Assembly (NCBI RefSeq): GCF_005281475.1
Contig: NZ_CP040106.1
Span: 2,260,501 to 2,324,500 of the forward strand
Length of the DNA: 64,000 nt
From: Echinicola rosea
GTDB taxonomy: Bacteria > Bacteroidota > Bacteroidia > Cytophagales > Cyclobacteriaceae
Direction: 5' to 3'
Numbering within the stretch: the stretch's first letter is position 1; each line of letters begins with the position of its first letter. The translations under genes and the position numbers were made by a program. Positions 24,985 to 32,522 of this stretch are shown here, piece after piece. The notes beneath the pieces were generated by a model. That model saw only the letters and a list, made by a program, of their open reading frames with translations, was not told the DNA's origin and did not search any database.

Positions 24985-25629
24985 CTACCTTTTTCCTTCA
25001 TAAGGAACATAGACCACTTTTTTGGTTTCGAAGAAAGGCTCTTTGAAATAGTCTGCCAAGTGGTAGGTTACATAAGAGATCGGTAGTTCTTCCATTTCTT
25101 CGTCCACATCTCCTCCTTTGAGATAAAGGATGCCATTCGTGAATTCATTGAAATCCTCCTTCTTAAATTTGCCTTTTACCCAAGGATAGAAATTGGCCAT
25201 GCGCGTAACCGCCCTACTTACGATAAAATCATATTTTCGATGGAGTGATTCGGCCCGTATTTGCTGGGCTTCCACATTGCTTATTTTCAGGGTTTTGGCG
25301 ATGTCTTTTACCACGGTGATTTTCTTTCCGATAGAATCCACCAAGTGAAAGTTGGTATCGGGAAATAAGATGGCTAATGGGATGCCCGGAAAACCGCCTC
25401 CTGTGCCAATGTCCAATACCCAAGTGCCAGGTTCAAATCGCATGACCTTGGCGATTCCCAAGGAATGTAGCACATGATGGAGGTAAAAAGCATCGATGTC
25501 TTTCCGGCTGATGACATTTATTTTCTGGTTCCATTCCCGGTAGAGGTTTCCCAAAGCAGCGAATTGTTCTTTTTGCTTGTCGGATAGGTCGGGAAAATAG
25601 GATAGGATCAGATCTAATTCCTGGTTCAT
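24985..25629 (-). CDS. rsmG: RsmG, 16S rRNA (guanine527-N7) methyltransferase
   Basis: 214 residues from ATG 25629 (MNQELDLILSYFPDLS), which matches the usual RsmG start better than the upstream ATG at 25671. The SAM site is WVLDIGTGGGFPGIPLAILFP. Other typical parts are NLYREWNQKINVISRKD, the helix YLHHVLHSLGI, HLVDSIGKKI and DFIVSRAVTRM. It transfers methyl to N7 of G527 in 16S rRNA, in the decoding region. It is monocistronic or follows the sigma factor gene on the same strand after about 90 bases. Confidence 0.95.
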   Translation of the reverse strand: MNQELDLILSYFPDLSDKQKEQFAALGNLYREWNQKINVISRKDIDAFYLHHVLHSLGIAKVMRFEPGTWVLDIGTGGGFPGIPLAILFPDTNFHLVDSIGKKITVVKDIAKTLKISNVEAQQIRAESLHRKYDFIVSRAVTRMANFYPWVKGKFKKEDFNEFTNGILYLKGGDVDEEMEELPISYVTYHLADYFKEPFFETKKVVYVPYEGKR

Positions 25630-25720
25630 ATATGTTGTAGGCGTAATTCGTGTAACAGATTCATAGGACAAGCATTAAAAGGCGGGGCATATTGAATGGT
25701 TTTCCCCTTTCTGTGAAGCC

Positions 25721-26332
25721 TTAAATGAATTTTTGCTTTCCTTGAGCGATTTCATAGAGAAGTTCGCGAGAGCGGTGCAGCTGAGCTTTTACCGTTCCCA
25801 GTGGTTTATCCAGCTCTTGTGCGATTTCATCATAAGAAAGCTCATCAAAATACCTCAGCTTCACTAATTTGCGGTATTTCGCGGGGAGTTTGTCCACAAA
25901 AATACGTACCATTTCGATCCGTTGGCTTTTGATGAACTCATCCTGCGGGTTATTATCGTCATCTTCCACATCTATGTTTACCGAGTTTCCCCCGTCATCG
26001 GTGAGGGTATTGTTAAGGCTCATGGTTTTGAGCTTTTTCTTTCGGATAAAGTCGATCGTATTATTAGTGGCGATCCGAAAAAGCCAAGTGCTAAAAGTAT
26101 AGTCTTTTTTGAACTTGTGAAGATTTCTGAAGGCCTTGGCAAAAGCTTCCATAGTAAGATCTTCCGCATCATCCGCGTCACGGATCATTTTTAAGATCAT
26201 AAAATAGACCGCCTTCTTATAGCGCTTCATAAGTGTAGCATAAGCCTGTTGGTCTTTTTGTTCTACCGCTTGATCTATTAAGTCAAAATCTTCTAATGCT
26301 TTGTCTGAGAACCCTCTTTCGTTTATTTCCAT
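25721..26332 (-). CDS. ECF-type RNA polymerase sigma factor
   Basis: 203 residues. Region 2 (about 30-100) includes YKKAVYFMILKMIRDADDAEDLTMEAFAKAF and YTFSTWLFRIATNNTIDFIRKK. Region 4 (about 135-195) includes LPAKYRKLVKLRYFDELSYDEIAQELDKPLGTVKAQLHRSRELL. The protein should direct RNA polymerase to a specific promoter set. No anti-sigma factor gene is adjacent. The linker between the regions is acidic (DVEDDDNNPQDE). The gene overlaps the upstream glycosyltransferase by ten bases, so the two are translationally coupled, an unusual pairing that may simply reflect compact packing. Confidence 0.93.
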   Translation of the reverse strand: MEINERGFSDKALEDFDLIDQAVEQKDQQAYATLMKRYKKAVYFMILKMIRDADDAEDLTMEAFAKAFRNLHKFKKDYTFSTWLFRIATNNTIDFIRKKKLKTMSLNNTLTDDGGNSVNIDVEDDDNNPQDEFIKSQRIEMVRIFVDKLPAKYRKLVKLRYFDELSYDEIAQELDKPLGTVKAQLHRSRELLYEIAQGKQKFI

Positions 26333-27453
26333 CTAACTGTCTTTGATAGGTAACCTTTAGCCCCAATAATCCAAAAATAACTTAAATACATTAAATCGAA
26401 AAACATGGTCCATAACACTTTCTTCGGACCCTCGATTTTTTTAATAGCGCTATTGAATATGGAGAATTGAAGCACTGCCCTTGTTAATATAATACTGACA
26501 ATAACGCCAATTGGTTCCCATTTTTGCGTAATACTGATCAAAGCTATGGCTGTAGCCCAAAAAAACAAATGACTTATTGCATAAAGTCCTATTTTGGCTT
26601 TATCAGTGGTCTTATAATATTTCCCTGCTTGGAAATGCCGTGTCTTCTGGAGATAATATTCTTTAAAGGTCTTTTTGGGAATTGAGCGGGTAATGCCTTC
26701 CGGATGGATGACCACTGCTGTGTTGTTCTTTTTTGCGTGCCTATTGACATAGAGATCATCATCTCCGCCAAGGATTTGCCAGAGATCTTTGAATGCCTTT
26801 TGGTCCATGAAATACTTTCGGCGATAGGCCAGGTTTCGTCCCACTCCCATGTAGGGTGCTTTCCATAAAGCAAAAGAAAAATATTGGATGGCGGTAAACC
26901 ACGTTTCATATTGGATGAGGGCATTCAAGAACCCCTTGTCCCTGTCATAGCCTCCATAGCCTAGGGAAAATGTCTTCCCTGCATTTCGGATAGGGTTGGT
27001 CATTCGCCTGATCCAGTTTTCCGATACGGGAAGGCAGTCGGCATCGGTCAGTAAGAGTACATCGTATTTGGCCACTTTAATGCCCAAGGTAAGTGCGTAT
27101 TTTTTGGCTGTTACATGCTCAGGGGTGTATTCGATGGTGACGGTACGGAGCAAAGGGTACTCAGTCATCATCTGCTCCAAGAGATGCCGCGTGCCATCAT
27201 ATGACCTGTCATTAATGATCAGCACCTCAAAGGCAGGGTAGTTTTGCTGGAAGAGTAATGGGATAAGTTTCCGGAGGTTTTGTTCCTCGTTATGCGCCGC
27301 AATCACAATGCTCACGCCCTCTTGGTTTTGGTCGGCAAGGGCATCGCTTTGGTCATCATAAAAAAAACTTAGCTTGCCGTAAATAAACAAAAAGTAGCTG
27401 ATTTGTATAAATGTAGCAGCCCCGAAAATGAGCCAGAGCAAATCGATGATCAT
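26323..27453 (-). CDS. Membrane glycosyltransferase family 2
   Basis: 376 residues. One membrane helix at the N-terminus (DLLWLIFGAATFIQISYFLFIYG), a GT-A domain (about 45-270) with VSIVIAAHNEEQNLRKLIP, the metal-binding region LLLTDADCLP, LGGDDDLYVNRHA and a QKTRHFQAGKYY motif, then two or three C-terminal helices. This build is that of a processive or polyprenyl-linked transferase at the inner membrane. The acceptor is unknown. It is divergently oriented to tgt across a 133-base gap. On the minus strand of that gap a TATCTTTG box (27474-27481) could be its promoter -7 element. The downstream sigma factor gene overlaps its end. Confidence 0.9.
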   Translation of the reverse strand: MIIDLLWLIFGAATFIQISYFLFIYGKLSFFYDDQSDALADQNQEGVSIVIAAHNEEQNLRKLIPLLFQQNYPAFEVLIINDRSYDGTRHLLEQMMTEYPLLRTVTIEYTPEHVTAKKYALTLGIKVAKYDVLLLTDADCLPVSENWIRRMTNPIRNAGKTFSLGYGGYDRDKGFLNALIQYETWFTAIQYFSFALWKAPYMGVGRNLAYRRKYFMDQKAFKDLWQILGGDDDLYVNRHAKKNNTAVVIHPEGITRSIPKKTFKEYYLQKTRHFQAGKYYKTTDKAKIGLYAISHLFFWATAIALISITQKWEPIGVIVSIILTRAVLQFSIFNSAIKKIEGPKKVLWTMFFDLMYLSYFWIIGAKGYLSKTVRWK

Positions 27454-27586
27454 GTGTCGTTTGGATTTCCCTGCAAAGATAAAATCAAAAACAGCAACTC
27501 TTTTAAGGATAAGCTTATATTTTTGTGCTTAAATTGATAACTAAATCAGCACAAGGTCGTTTGACTTTGTTCGGAAAGAATGATTG

Positions 27587-28717
27587 ATGAAATTCACTCT
27601 AGAAAATACAGATCAGAAGAGTAAGGCAAGGACGGGAGTGGTCAAAACTGACCATGGAGATATTCAGACTCCGATATTCATGCCAGTGGGTACGGCGGGT
27701 TCGGTCAAGGCGGTACATCAGCGCGAACTTACCTATGATATCAAAGCCCAGATCATTTTGGGCAATACCTATCACCTTTACTTGCGCCCAGGCTTGGATG
27801 TACTGGAAAAAGCAGGTGGTCTGCATAAATTTAACGGCTGGAATAAGCCGATTCTTACCGATAGTGGCGGATATCAGGTGTTTTCACTTGCAGGCACACG
27901 GCAGATCACGGAGGAAGGAGTCCTGTTCAAATCCCATATTGATGGGTCCAAACATAAATTCACTCCCGAAAATGTCATGGATATCCAACGGAGCATTGGT
28001 GCGGATATTATCATGGCATTTGATGAATGCACACCTTATCCTTGTGAGTTTGGCTATGCCAGAAAATCCATGGAAATGACCCACCGCTGGCTGAAGCGGT
28101 GCATTGACCAAGTGGACAGTACTTCTGGAAAATATGGCTACAGCCAAGCGCTTTTTCCGATTGTGCAGGGTAGCGTTTACAAGGATTTGAGAAAGCAGTC
28201 GGCCGAATTTGTGGCTTCATGTGGACGTGAAGGAAATGCCATTGGCGGCTTGTCCGTGGGGGAGCCTGCCGAAATGATGTACGAAATGACCGAGCTGGTG
28301 ACCGATATCCTTCCAAAGGATAAACCACGATATTTGATGGGGGTGGGAACTCCTGCGAATATCTTGGAATGCATCGCCTTGGGGGTGGATATGTTTGACT
28401 GTGTGATGCCTACCCGCAATGCTCGCAATGGGATGCTATTTACCTCCGAAGGGATTATGAACATGCGCAACGAAAAGTGGAAGGATGATTTCTCACCGAT
28501 TGACCCTAATATCAACAGTCATGTGAGCAGTTTTTATTCCAAGGCTTACCTTCGCCACCTTACCGTCAGCAAGGAGATCTTGGCCGCCCAGATAGCGAGT
28601 GTTCACAACCTCAGCTTTTACCTTTGGCTGGTAGCTGAAGCAAGGGAGAAAATCAAATCAGGGGAATTTGCCGCTTGGAAGGATGTGATGGTGAAAAAAG
28701 TAAGCACAAGGTTATGA
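27587..28717 (+). CDS. tgt: Tgt, queuine/preQ1 tRNA-ribosyltransferase lacking the usual zinc cysteines
   Basis: 376 residues from ATG 27587. It swaps guanine 34 of tRNAs (Asp, Asn, His, Tyr) for the queuosine precursor. The TIM-barrel motifs are present: TPIFMPVGTAGSVKAV, ILTDSGGYQVFSLA (catalytic Asp), GGLSVGEPAEMMYEM, RYLMGVGTP and DMFDCVMPTRNARNG (nucleophile Asp). In the C-terminal zinc site, where E. coli has three cysteines (CDCYTC), this protein has INSHVS; the later histidine (VHNLSFY) is kept. I recall the same loss in other Bacteroidota Tgt proteins. The gene ends in a 4-base overlap with the next start, so the permease is coupled. Confidence 0.95.
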   Translation: MKFTLENTDQKSKARTGVVKTDHGDIQTPIFMPVGTAGSVKAVHQRELTYDIKAQIILGNTYHLYLRPGLDVLEKAGGLHKFNGWNKPILTDSGGYQVFSLAGTRQITEEGVLFKSHIDGSKHKFTPENVMDIQRSIGADIIMAFDECTPYPCEFGYARKSMEMTHRWLKRCIDQVDSTSGKYGYSQALFPIVQGSVYKDLRKQSAEFVASCGREGNAIGGLSVGEPAEMMYEMTELVTDILPKDKPRYLMGVGTPANILECIALGVDMFDCVMPTRNARNGMLFTSEGIMNMRNEKWKDDFSPIDPNINSHVSSFYSKAYLRHLTVSKEILAAQIASVHNLSFYLWLVAEAREKIKSGEFAAWKDVMVKKVSTRL

Positions 28718-29790
28718 TAAAATTACTGGATAAACTGATCATTAAGGATTTTCTGAAGACCTACTTTTTTGTGGTCCTGATGCTGATCTTGATTGTTTTG
28801 GTGTTGGATTTCACCGAAAAGAATGATGATTTTATCCGAAACAATGTGCCTACTGGCGAGATCGCCAAGTACATGTTTAATTATGGCCTTTACCTCAATA
28901 ACCTGCTGACACCCATCACGGTGTTTATCTCGGTGATTTTTATCACTTCGCGAATGGCAGGGAGAACTGAGATAGTGGCAATACTAAGCAGCGGGGTGAG
29001 CTTTGTTCGGATGTTAAGGCCCTTTTTGATTGGTGCTTCGATGATTGCTATTGCCAGTTTTTTGCTCAATGGCTGGGTGCTTCCTGGAGCCACTGCGGGG
29101 GTATATAGTTTTAAGGTGGAATACCTGGAAGATGATGCCCAGTACAACTATCAGAATTTTCACGTAAAAGTAGCCCCCGATGTATATGCCTATATCAGCA
29201 AGTATTATACAGGTCCCAAGACAGGCTATACCTTTACTTTGGAGCATGTTGAAGAAGGGAAATTGATTTCCAAGCTTTCTGCTGACCGTATCGTATGGGA
29301 TACTGCTGCCAATGCATGGGAAGTGCGGAATTATAAAATCCGGACACTGGAGGATATGGGAGAAGCGTATCAAGTGGGTGAGGAGATGGATACGGTGCTA
29401 TCCATTACCCCGGCGGATTTTGATCTTCCGCCAAATCACCACGAAACCTTGAACCTGCCCGAACTGGGGCGGCATATTAAGGTCCTGGAGGACAGGGGGG
29501 CTGACAATGTGAATTTTTACAAAATTGAACGTTATGTGCGTTTTATGTCTCCATTTGCCGCGATTATTCTGACCTTCATTGGGGTGATAGTGGCCTCTAA
29601 GAAAACGCGCGGAGGGTCAGGATTTAAGATAGCCTTGGGCTTCTTGTTGGCCTTTGTGTACATTATTTTGTTTTTGCTCTCCAGGACATTTGCAGAAGCT
29701 GGCACCGCCTATCCGATCTTTGCCGTGTGGTCTCCCAATATCATATTTGCGGTCACGGGAATGATTATGTACAAAACCATTCCGCGGTAA
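28714..29790 (+). CDS. LptF/LptG family (YjgP/YjgQ) permease
   Basis: 358 residues from ATG 28714, which overlaps the tgt stop (ATGA). Six membrane helices in two groups of three frame a periplasmic beta-jellyroll: helices near residues 12-35, 50-75, 95-120, then the soluble part (about 130-260), then helices in the last 90 residues (AAIILTFIGVIVASKK, GFLLAFVYIILFLL, FAVWSPNIIFAVTGMIM). The family forms the LptB2FG ABC transporter that extracts lipopolysaccharide and passes it to LptC/LptA. Only one of the two subunits is here. Bacteroidota often place this gene after tgt. An LptA/OstA-like gene lies at 53.2-54.8 kb. Confidence 0.9.
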   Translation: MIKLLDKLIIKDFLKTYFFVVLMLILIVLVLDFTEKNDDFIRNNVPTGEIAKYMFNYGLYLNNLLTPITVFISVIFITSRMAGRTEIVAILSSGVSFVRMLRPFLIGASMIAIASFLLNGWVLPGATAGVYSFKVEYLEDDAQYNYQNFHVKVAPDVYAYISKYYTGPKTGYTFTLEHVEEGKLISKLSADRIVWDTAANAWEVRNYKIRTLEDMGEAYQVGEEMDTVLSITPADFDLPPNHHETLNLPELGRHIKVLEDRGADNVNFYKIERYVRFMSPFAAIILTFIGVIVASKKTRGGSGFKIALGFLLAFVYIILFLLSRTFAEAGTAYPIFAVWSPNIIFAVTGMIMYKTIPR

Positions 29791-29794
29791 TCCC

Positions 29795-30715
29795 ATGACC
29801 GGTACTGCTGTAAAAGATTATTTGATGCTTCACCTTACGGTGTTGATTTGGGGTTTTACCGCTATTTTGGGGCTCTTGATCGTCATACCTGCCGTAGAAA
29901 TCGTTTTTTATAGGACGCTTTTAGCTTCCTTGATTCTTGGCGTTTTGTTTTTGATCCAAGGGAGAAAAGTGAGATTGCCATGGAAGGAACTGGCGAAAGT
30001 GCTGGGGACAGGGATGCTGATAGGGCTGCATTGGATCTTGTTTTTTGGTGCGGTAAGGGTGTCTACCGCTTCGGTCTGTCTGGCTGGGGTGGCCACTTGC
30101 TCCTTATGGACAGCATTCATTGAACCTTGGGTAAACAAGACCAACATCAAATGGTATGAAGTGATGCTGGGAATAGTGGTCTTGGTGGGGCTGTATGTGA
30201 TTTTTAGATTTGAGGTGGATCATTGGAAGGGACTGGCCATGGCGGTAGGGGCGGCTTTTTTAGGCGCTTGCTTCACCGTGAGCAATGGCCAGTTGACTAA
30301 AAAGCATGCTGCTTATGTAATTACATTTTATGAGATGATAGGCGCCTGTTTGTTTTCGTTGTTATTCATGCCTATTTATGTGAAGCTATGGGCAGGTGAA
30401 GAAGGTTTACAGCTAGTTCCTGCTCCTATGGATTGGTTTTGGCTCCTGCTGCTAGGGGGCGTGTGTACGGTATATGCTTTTTCTGTTTCGGTGGAATTGA
30501 TGAGGCGCTTGAGCGTTTTTGTGATTAACCTCACGGTAAATCTTGAACCCGTTTATGGGATTGTCCTTGCCGTGCTGATTTTTGGTGAGCAAGAAAAAAT
30601 GACCCCAGGATTTTATATGGGCGCACTGATCATATTGGCTTCTGTTATCATGTACCCTGTTTTTAATTTCCTTTATAAAAGAAAAAAGAACAAGCAATTG
30701 TTAAGAATGCAATAA
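29795..30715 (+). CDS. EamA/DMT-superfamily transporter
   Basis: 306 residues with about ten membrane helices in two EamA repeats (about 8-140 and 150-290). Signatures include LTVLIWGFTAILGLL at the start and LTVNLEPVYGIVLAVLIFGEQEKMTPGFYMGALIILASVIMYP in the second repeat. It starts four bases after the permease stop, so it is likely the third gene of the tgt operon. The substrate is not predictable; drug or metabolite export is usual in the family. The lysine-rich C-terminus (YKRRKKNKQ) is cytoplasmic. It ends 33 bases from the convergent ispE without a clear terminator. Confidence 0.9.
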   Translation: MTGTAVKDYLMLHLTVLIWGFTAILGLLIVIPAVEIVFYRTLLASLILGVLFLIQGRKVRLPWKELAKVLGTGMLIGLHWILFFGAVRVSTASVCLAGVATCSLWTAFIEPWVNKTNIKWYEVMLGIVVLVGLYVIFRFEVDHWKGLAMAVGAAFLGACFTVSNGQLTKKHAAYVITFYEMIGACLFSLLFMPIYVKLWAGEEGLQLVPAPMDWFWLLLLGGVCTVYAFSVSVELMRRLSVFVINLTVNLEPVYGIVLAVLIFGEQEKMTPGFYMGALIILASVIMYPVFNFLYKRKKNKQLLRMQ

Positions 30716-30748
30716 ATCCGAGGCTAGGAAATACTTTGATGCCAGAAG

Positions 30749-31555
30749 TTACAATTTCCCAGCAAAAGTAAAGTATTCCTCTGGCCATTCACCAAGGGCG
30801 GTTTCTGTATCAAAAAGCCCAAAAACGGTAGCACCCGAACCCGACATGGCCGCATAGAAAGCGCCTTTTTCATATAGTTTTTCTTTAATGGCAGCGATTT
30901 GGGGGTGTTTTGGGAAGATGCTGGCTTCAAAATCATTGACCAATCGGTCTTTCCATAGACTGCGGTCAGCAATGGTCTCCTTGAGGTCAAATTCGGGATG
31001 TTTGGGCGTTACGCCCGCATAGGCCTCCTTTGTGCCAATGTGTATGTTTGGATTGACCAAGATGAGGTGGCAATCTTTTAGATTGATGTTTACATCTTCC
31101 AATATTTCTCCTCTACCGGTGGCGATTTTAGGGGTGTTTTCGATAAAAAAAGGGCAGTCGCTGCCAAGTTGGGCAGCATAATCCTCCAAAAACCAGTCTT
31201 CCAGGTGAAGGTCAAAGATATTGTTCATCATGGAAATGGCAAATGCAGCATCGGCAGATCCGCCACCGAGCCCCGCTCCCATGGGAATGGCCTTATGAAG
31301 GTGGAAATGGACATTCGGAAGGTCGTTAAAATCCCTTCTCATAAGTTTAAATGCCTTCAGGATCAGGTTGTCTTTTTCTGCGCCTGGAATTGGTAGGCCT
31401 GTACTTTTGAAGGAGGTTTTGTCTGCAAAAGTGATTTCCAAGGCATCATGGAGCGGAACAGGCAACATGCAGGTGGTGATGTCATGATAGCCATCCTTCC
31501 TTTTGCCATTTATGGATAAACCCAAGTTGATCTTTGCATTTGGAAATAATACCAT
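30749..31555 (-). CDS. ispE: IspE, 4-diphosphocytidyl-2-C-methyl-D-erythritol kinase
   Basis: 268 residues, GHMP kinase fold. The substrate-binding start FPNAKINLGLSINGKRKDGYHDI and the ATP loop MGAGLGGGSADAAF (about 92-105) are clear, as is the C-terminal YAAMSGSGATVFGLF. It phosphorylates CDP-methylerythritol in the non-mevalonate isoprenoid pathway. It appears monocistronic, convergent to the EamA gene, and is followed upstream by a long gap. Confidence 0.96.
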   Translation of the reverse strand: MVLFPNAKINLGLSINGKRKDGYHDITTCMLPVPLHDALEITFADKTSFKSTGLPIPGAEKDNLILKAFKLMRRDFNDLPNVHFHLHKAIPMGAGLGGGSADAAFAISMMNNIFDLHLEDWFLEDYAAQLGSDCPFFIENTPKIATGRGEILEDVNINLKDCHLILVNPNIHIGTKEAYAGVTPKHPEFDLKETIADRSLWKDRLVNDFEASIFPKHPQIAAIKEKLYEKGAFYAAMSGSGATVFGLFDTETALGEWPEEYFTFAGKL

Positions 31556-32283
31556 TTTCTAAGATTTTGAAGACTTCGGAGGTAAAGATAATAGGCAATG
31601 GAGAAAAAGTGTCCAAGGAAAGGGAGAAACAGGGTGAATGTATAAAAAAATGTCCCAATTTGCATTTATACCTACCGTTCCTGTGGAACTTATCCTTTTG
31701 TATGTAACCCTTATTGGTGCAGTTCGACACCCTCACCGCGTGTAAGATTTTCCGATAACGGCGGGTTAGGCAGCAGTATGCGCAGTCGCTGACTATAGAA
31801 CCCAACTGTCCTTTAATAAGCCGCGCACCATACATGCACAAAAGGGGGAAGGAGCCAGTGGTACGGATGATAGCCATGCCAATACGAAACTTGTTTCATT
31901 TCAATAAATAAAATCCGTTTGTCTTGGAGGGAAAAGCCAATTCCTTTGTGGCATTAAATCGGTACTGTGCGTTGAAAATAAATAACTCAAAACGATGAAA
32001 AAGGAGATATTAATTATTGCGTTTTTTATAAAGTATCACTGATATGTTGGGGTTTGGCCTGAAAACGACCTTAAATATTGGTTTTACTGATCTATTTTCA
32101 GGTTTTTTTTAACAAAAATTTAATTTTTTTGGAAATCAGAAGAAAATTTCGAAAATTGAAAAAATGTTTTTCTAATAAAACATAAAAAAGCGTATTGCAT
32201 AAAAAAGCCCCTTAAAACTGAAGCATTCTATCAAGTAAGCAATAGTTTAATTTTTAATTCATTTTAAAAAAAGAAATAAAATA
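31556..32283. other. Long intergenic region upstream of the ilv promoter
   Basis: About 730 bases without a supported gene. Bases about 31690-31880 are more GC-rich and non-coding-like. Bases about 31995-32110 hold a possible short leader ORF (15 codons, MKKEILIIAFFIKYH) followed by CCTGAAAA/TTTTCAGG (32058-32065, 32095-32102) and eight T, an attenuator-like arrangement described in the findings. From 32110 to 32283 the sequence is very A/T-rich, as expected before a strong promoter. Confidence 0.45.
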
Positions 32284-32314
32284 TTGTAAGTCTCAAATTA
32301 GGGTTTTACTTTTG
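32284..32314 (+). promoter_or_regulatory. Predicted Bacteroidota-type promoter of the ilv-leu operon
   Basis: TACTTTTG (32307-32314) matches the Bacteroidota -7 consensus TAnnTTTG exactly. TTG at 32284-32286 fits the -33 box, with a 20-base gap. Transcription should start near 32320, about 45 bases before the leader peptide start. The location directly before the attenuator supports it. Confidence 0.65.
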
Positions 32315-32365
32315 TTAAGCAATTAGAAAAAACGAATATCAGATACCACTAAACACATAAAAAGC

Positions 32366-32425
32366 ATGTTAAGAATAGTCAGCGTCATTAACCTTATTGT
32401 CATTCTCATTTTCAACTGTAAATGA
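32366..32425 (+). CDS. ilv-leu operon leader peptide
   Basis: A 19-codon ORF, MLRIVSVINLIVILIFNCK, ends in TGA at 32423-32425. Eleven of its 19 residues are isoleucine, valine or leucine, the three products of the operon downstream. Ribosome stalling at these codons when charged tRNAs are scarce would expose the antiterminator next to it, as in classical attenuation. The terminator and antiterminator follow directly (32423-32492). It is too short for ordinary gene prediction. The role is inference from position, composition and RNA structure, all of which agree. Confidence 0.88.
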   Translation: MLRIVSVINLIVILIFNCK

Positions 32426-32492
32426 GGCGCTAGACTATTGTAAAACATCCATAAAACAATAAAGTGCCTCATATCGTGAGGCACTTTTTTTT
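32423..32492 (+). promoter_or_regulatory. Transcription attenuator (antiterminator and terminator) of the ilv-leu operon
   Basis: Terminator: AAAGTGCCTCA (32461-32471) pairs with TGAGGCACTTT (32477-32487) around TATCG, followed by more T. Antiterminator: TGAGGCGC (32423-32430, starting at the leader stop codon) can pair with GTGCCTCA (32464-32471), and TATTGT (32436-32441) with ACAATA nearby (about 32455-32460), which removes the left arm of the terminator. The two structures are mutually exclusive. Ribosome position on the leader peptide would decide between them. Confidence 0.88.
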
Positions 32493-32522
32493 ATAAGGGA
32501 ATAACAGAAGATTATATATATA

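Noticed and set aside
31482..31877. Open frame of 131 codons on the minus strand overlapping the start of ispE
   Set aside because: It overlaps a certain gene, has no family features and an irregular residue composition; most of it lies in non-coding sequence.
31690..31880. Integron attC site (parts resembling GCCTAAC...GTT)
   Set aside because: No matching second core site, no cassette ORF and no integrase; the resemblance is weak.
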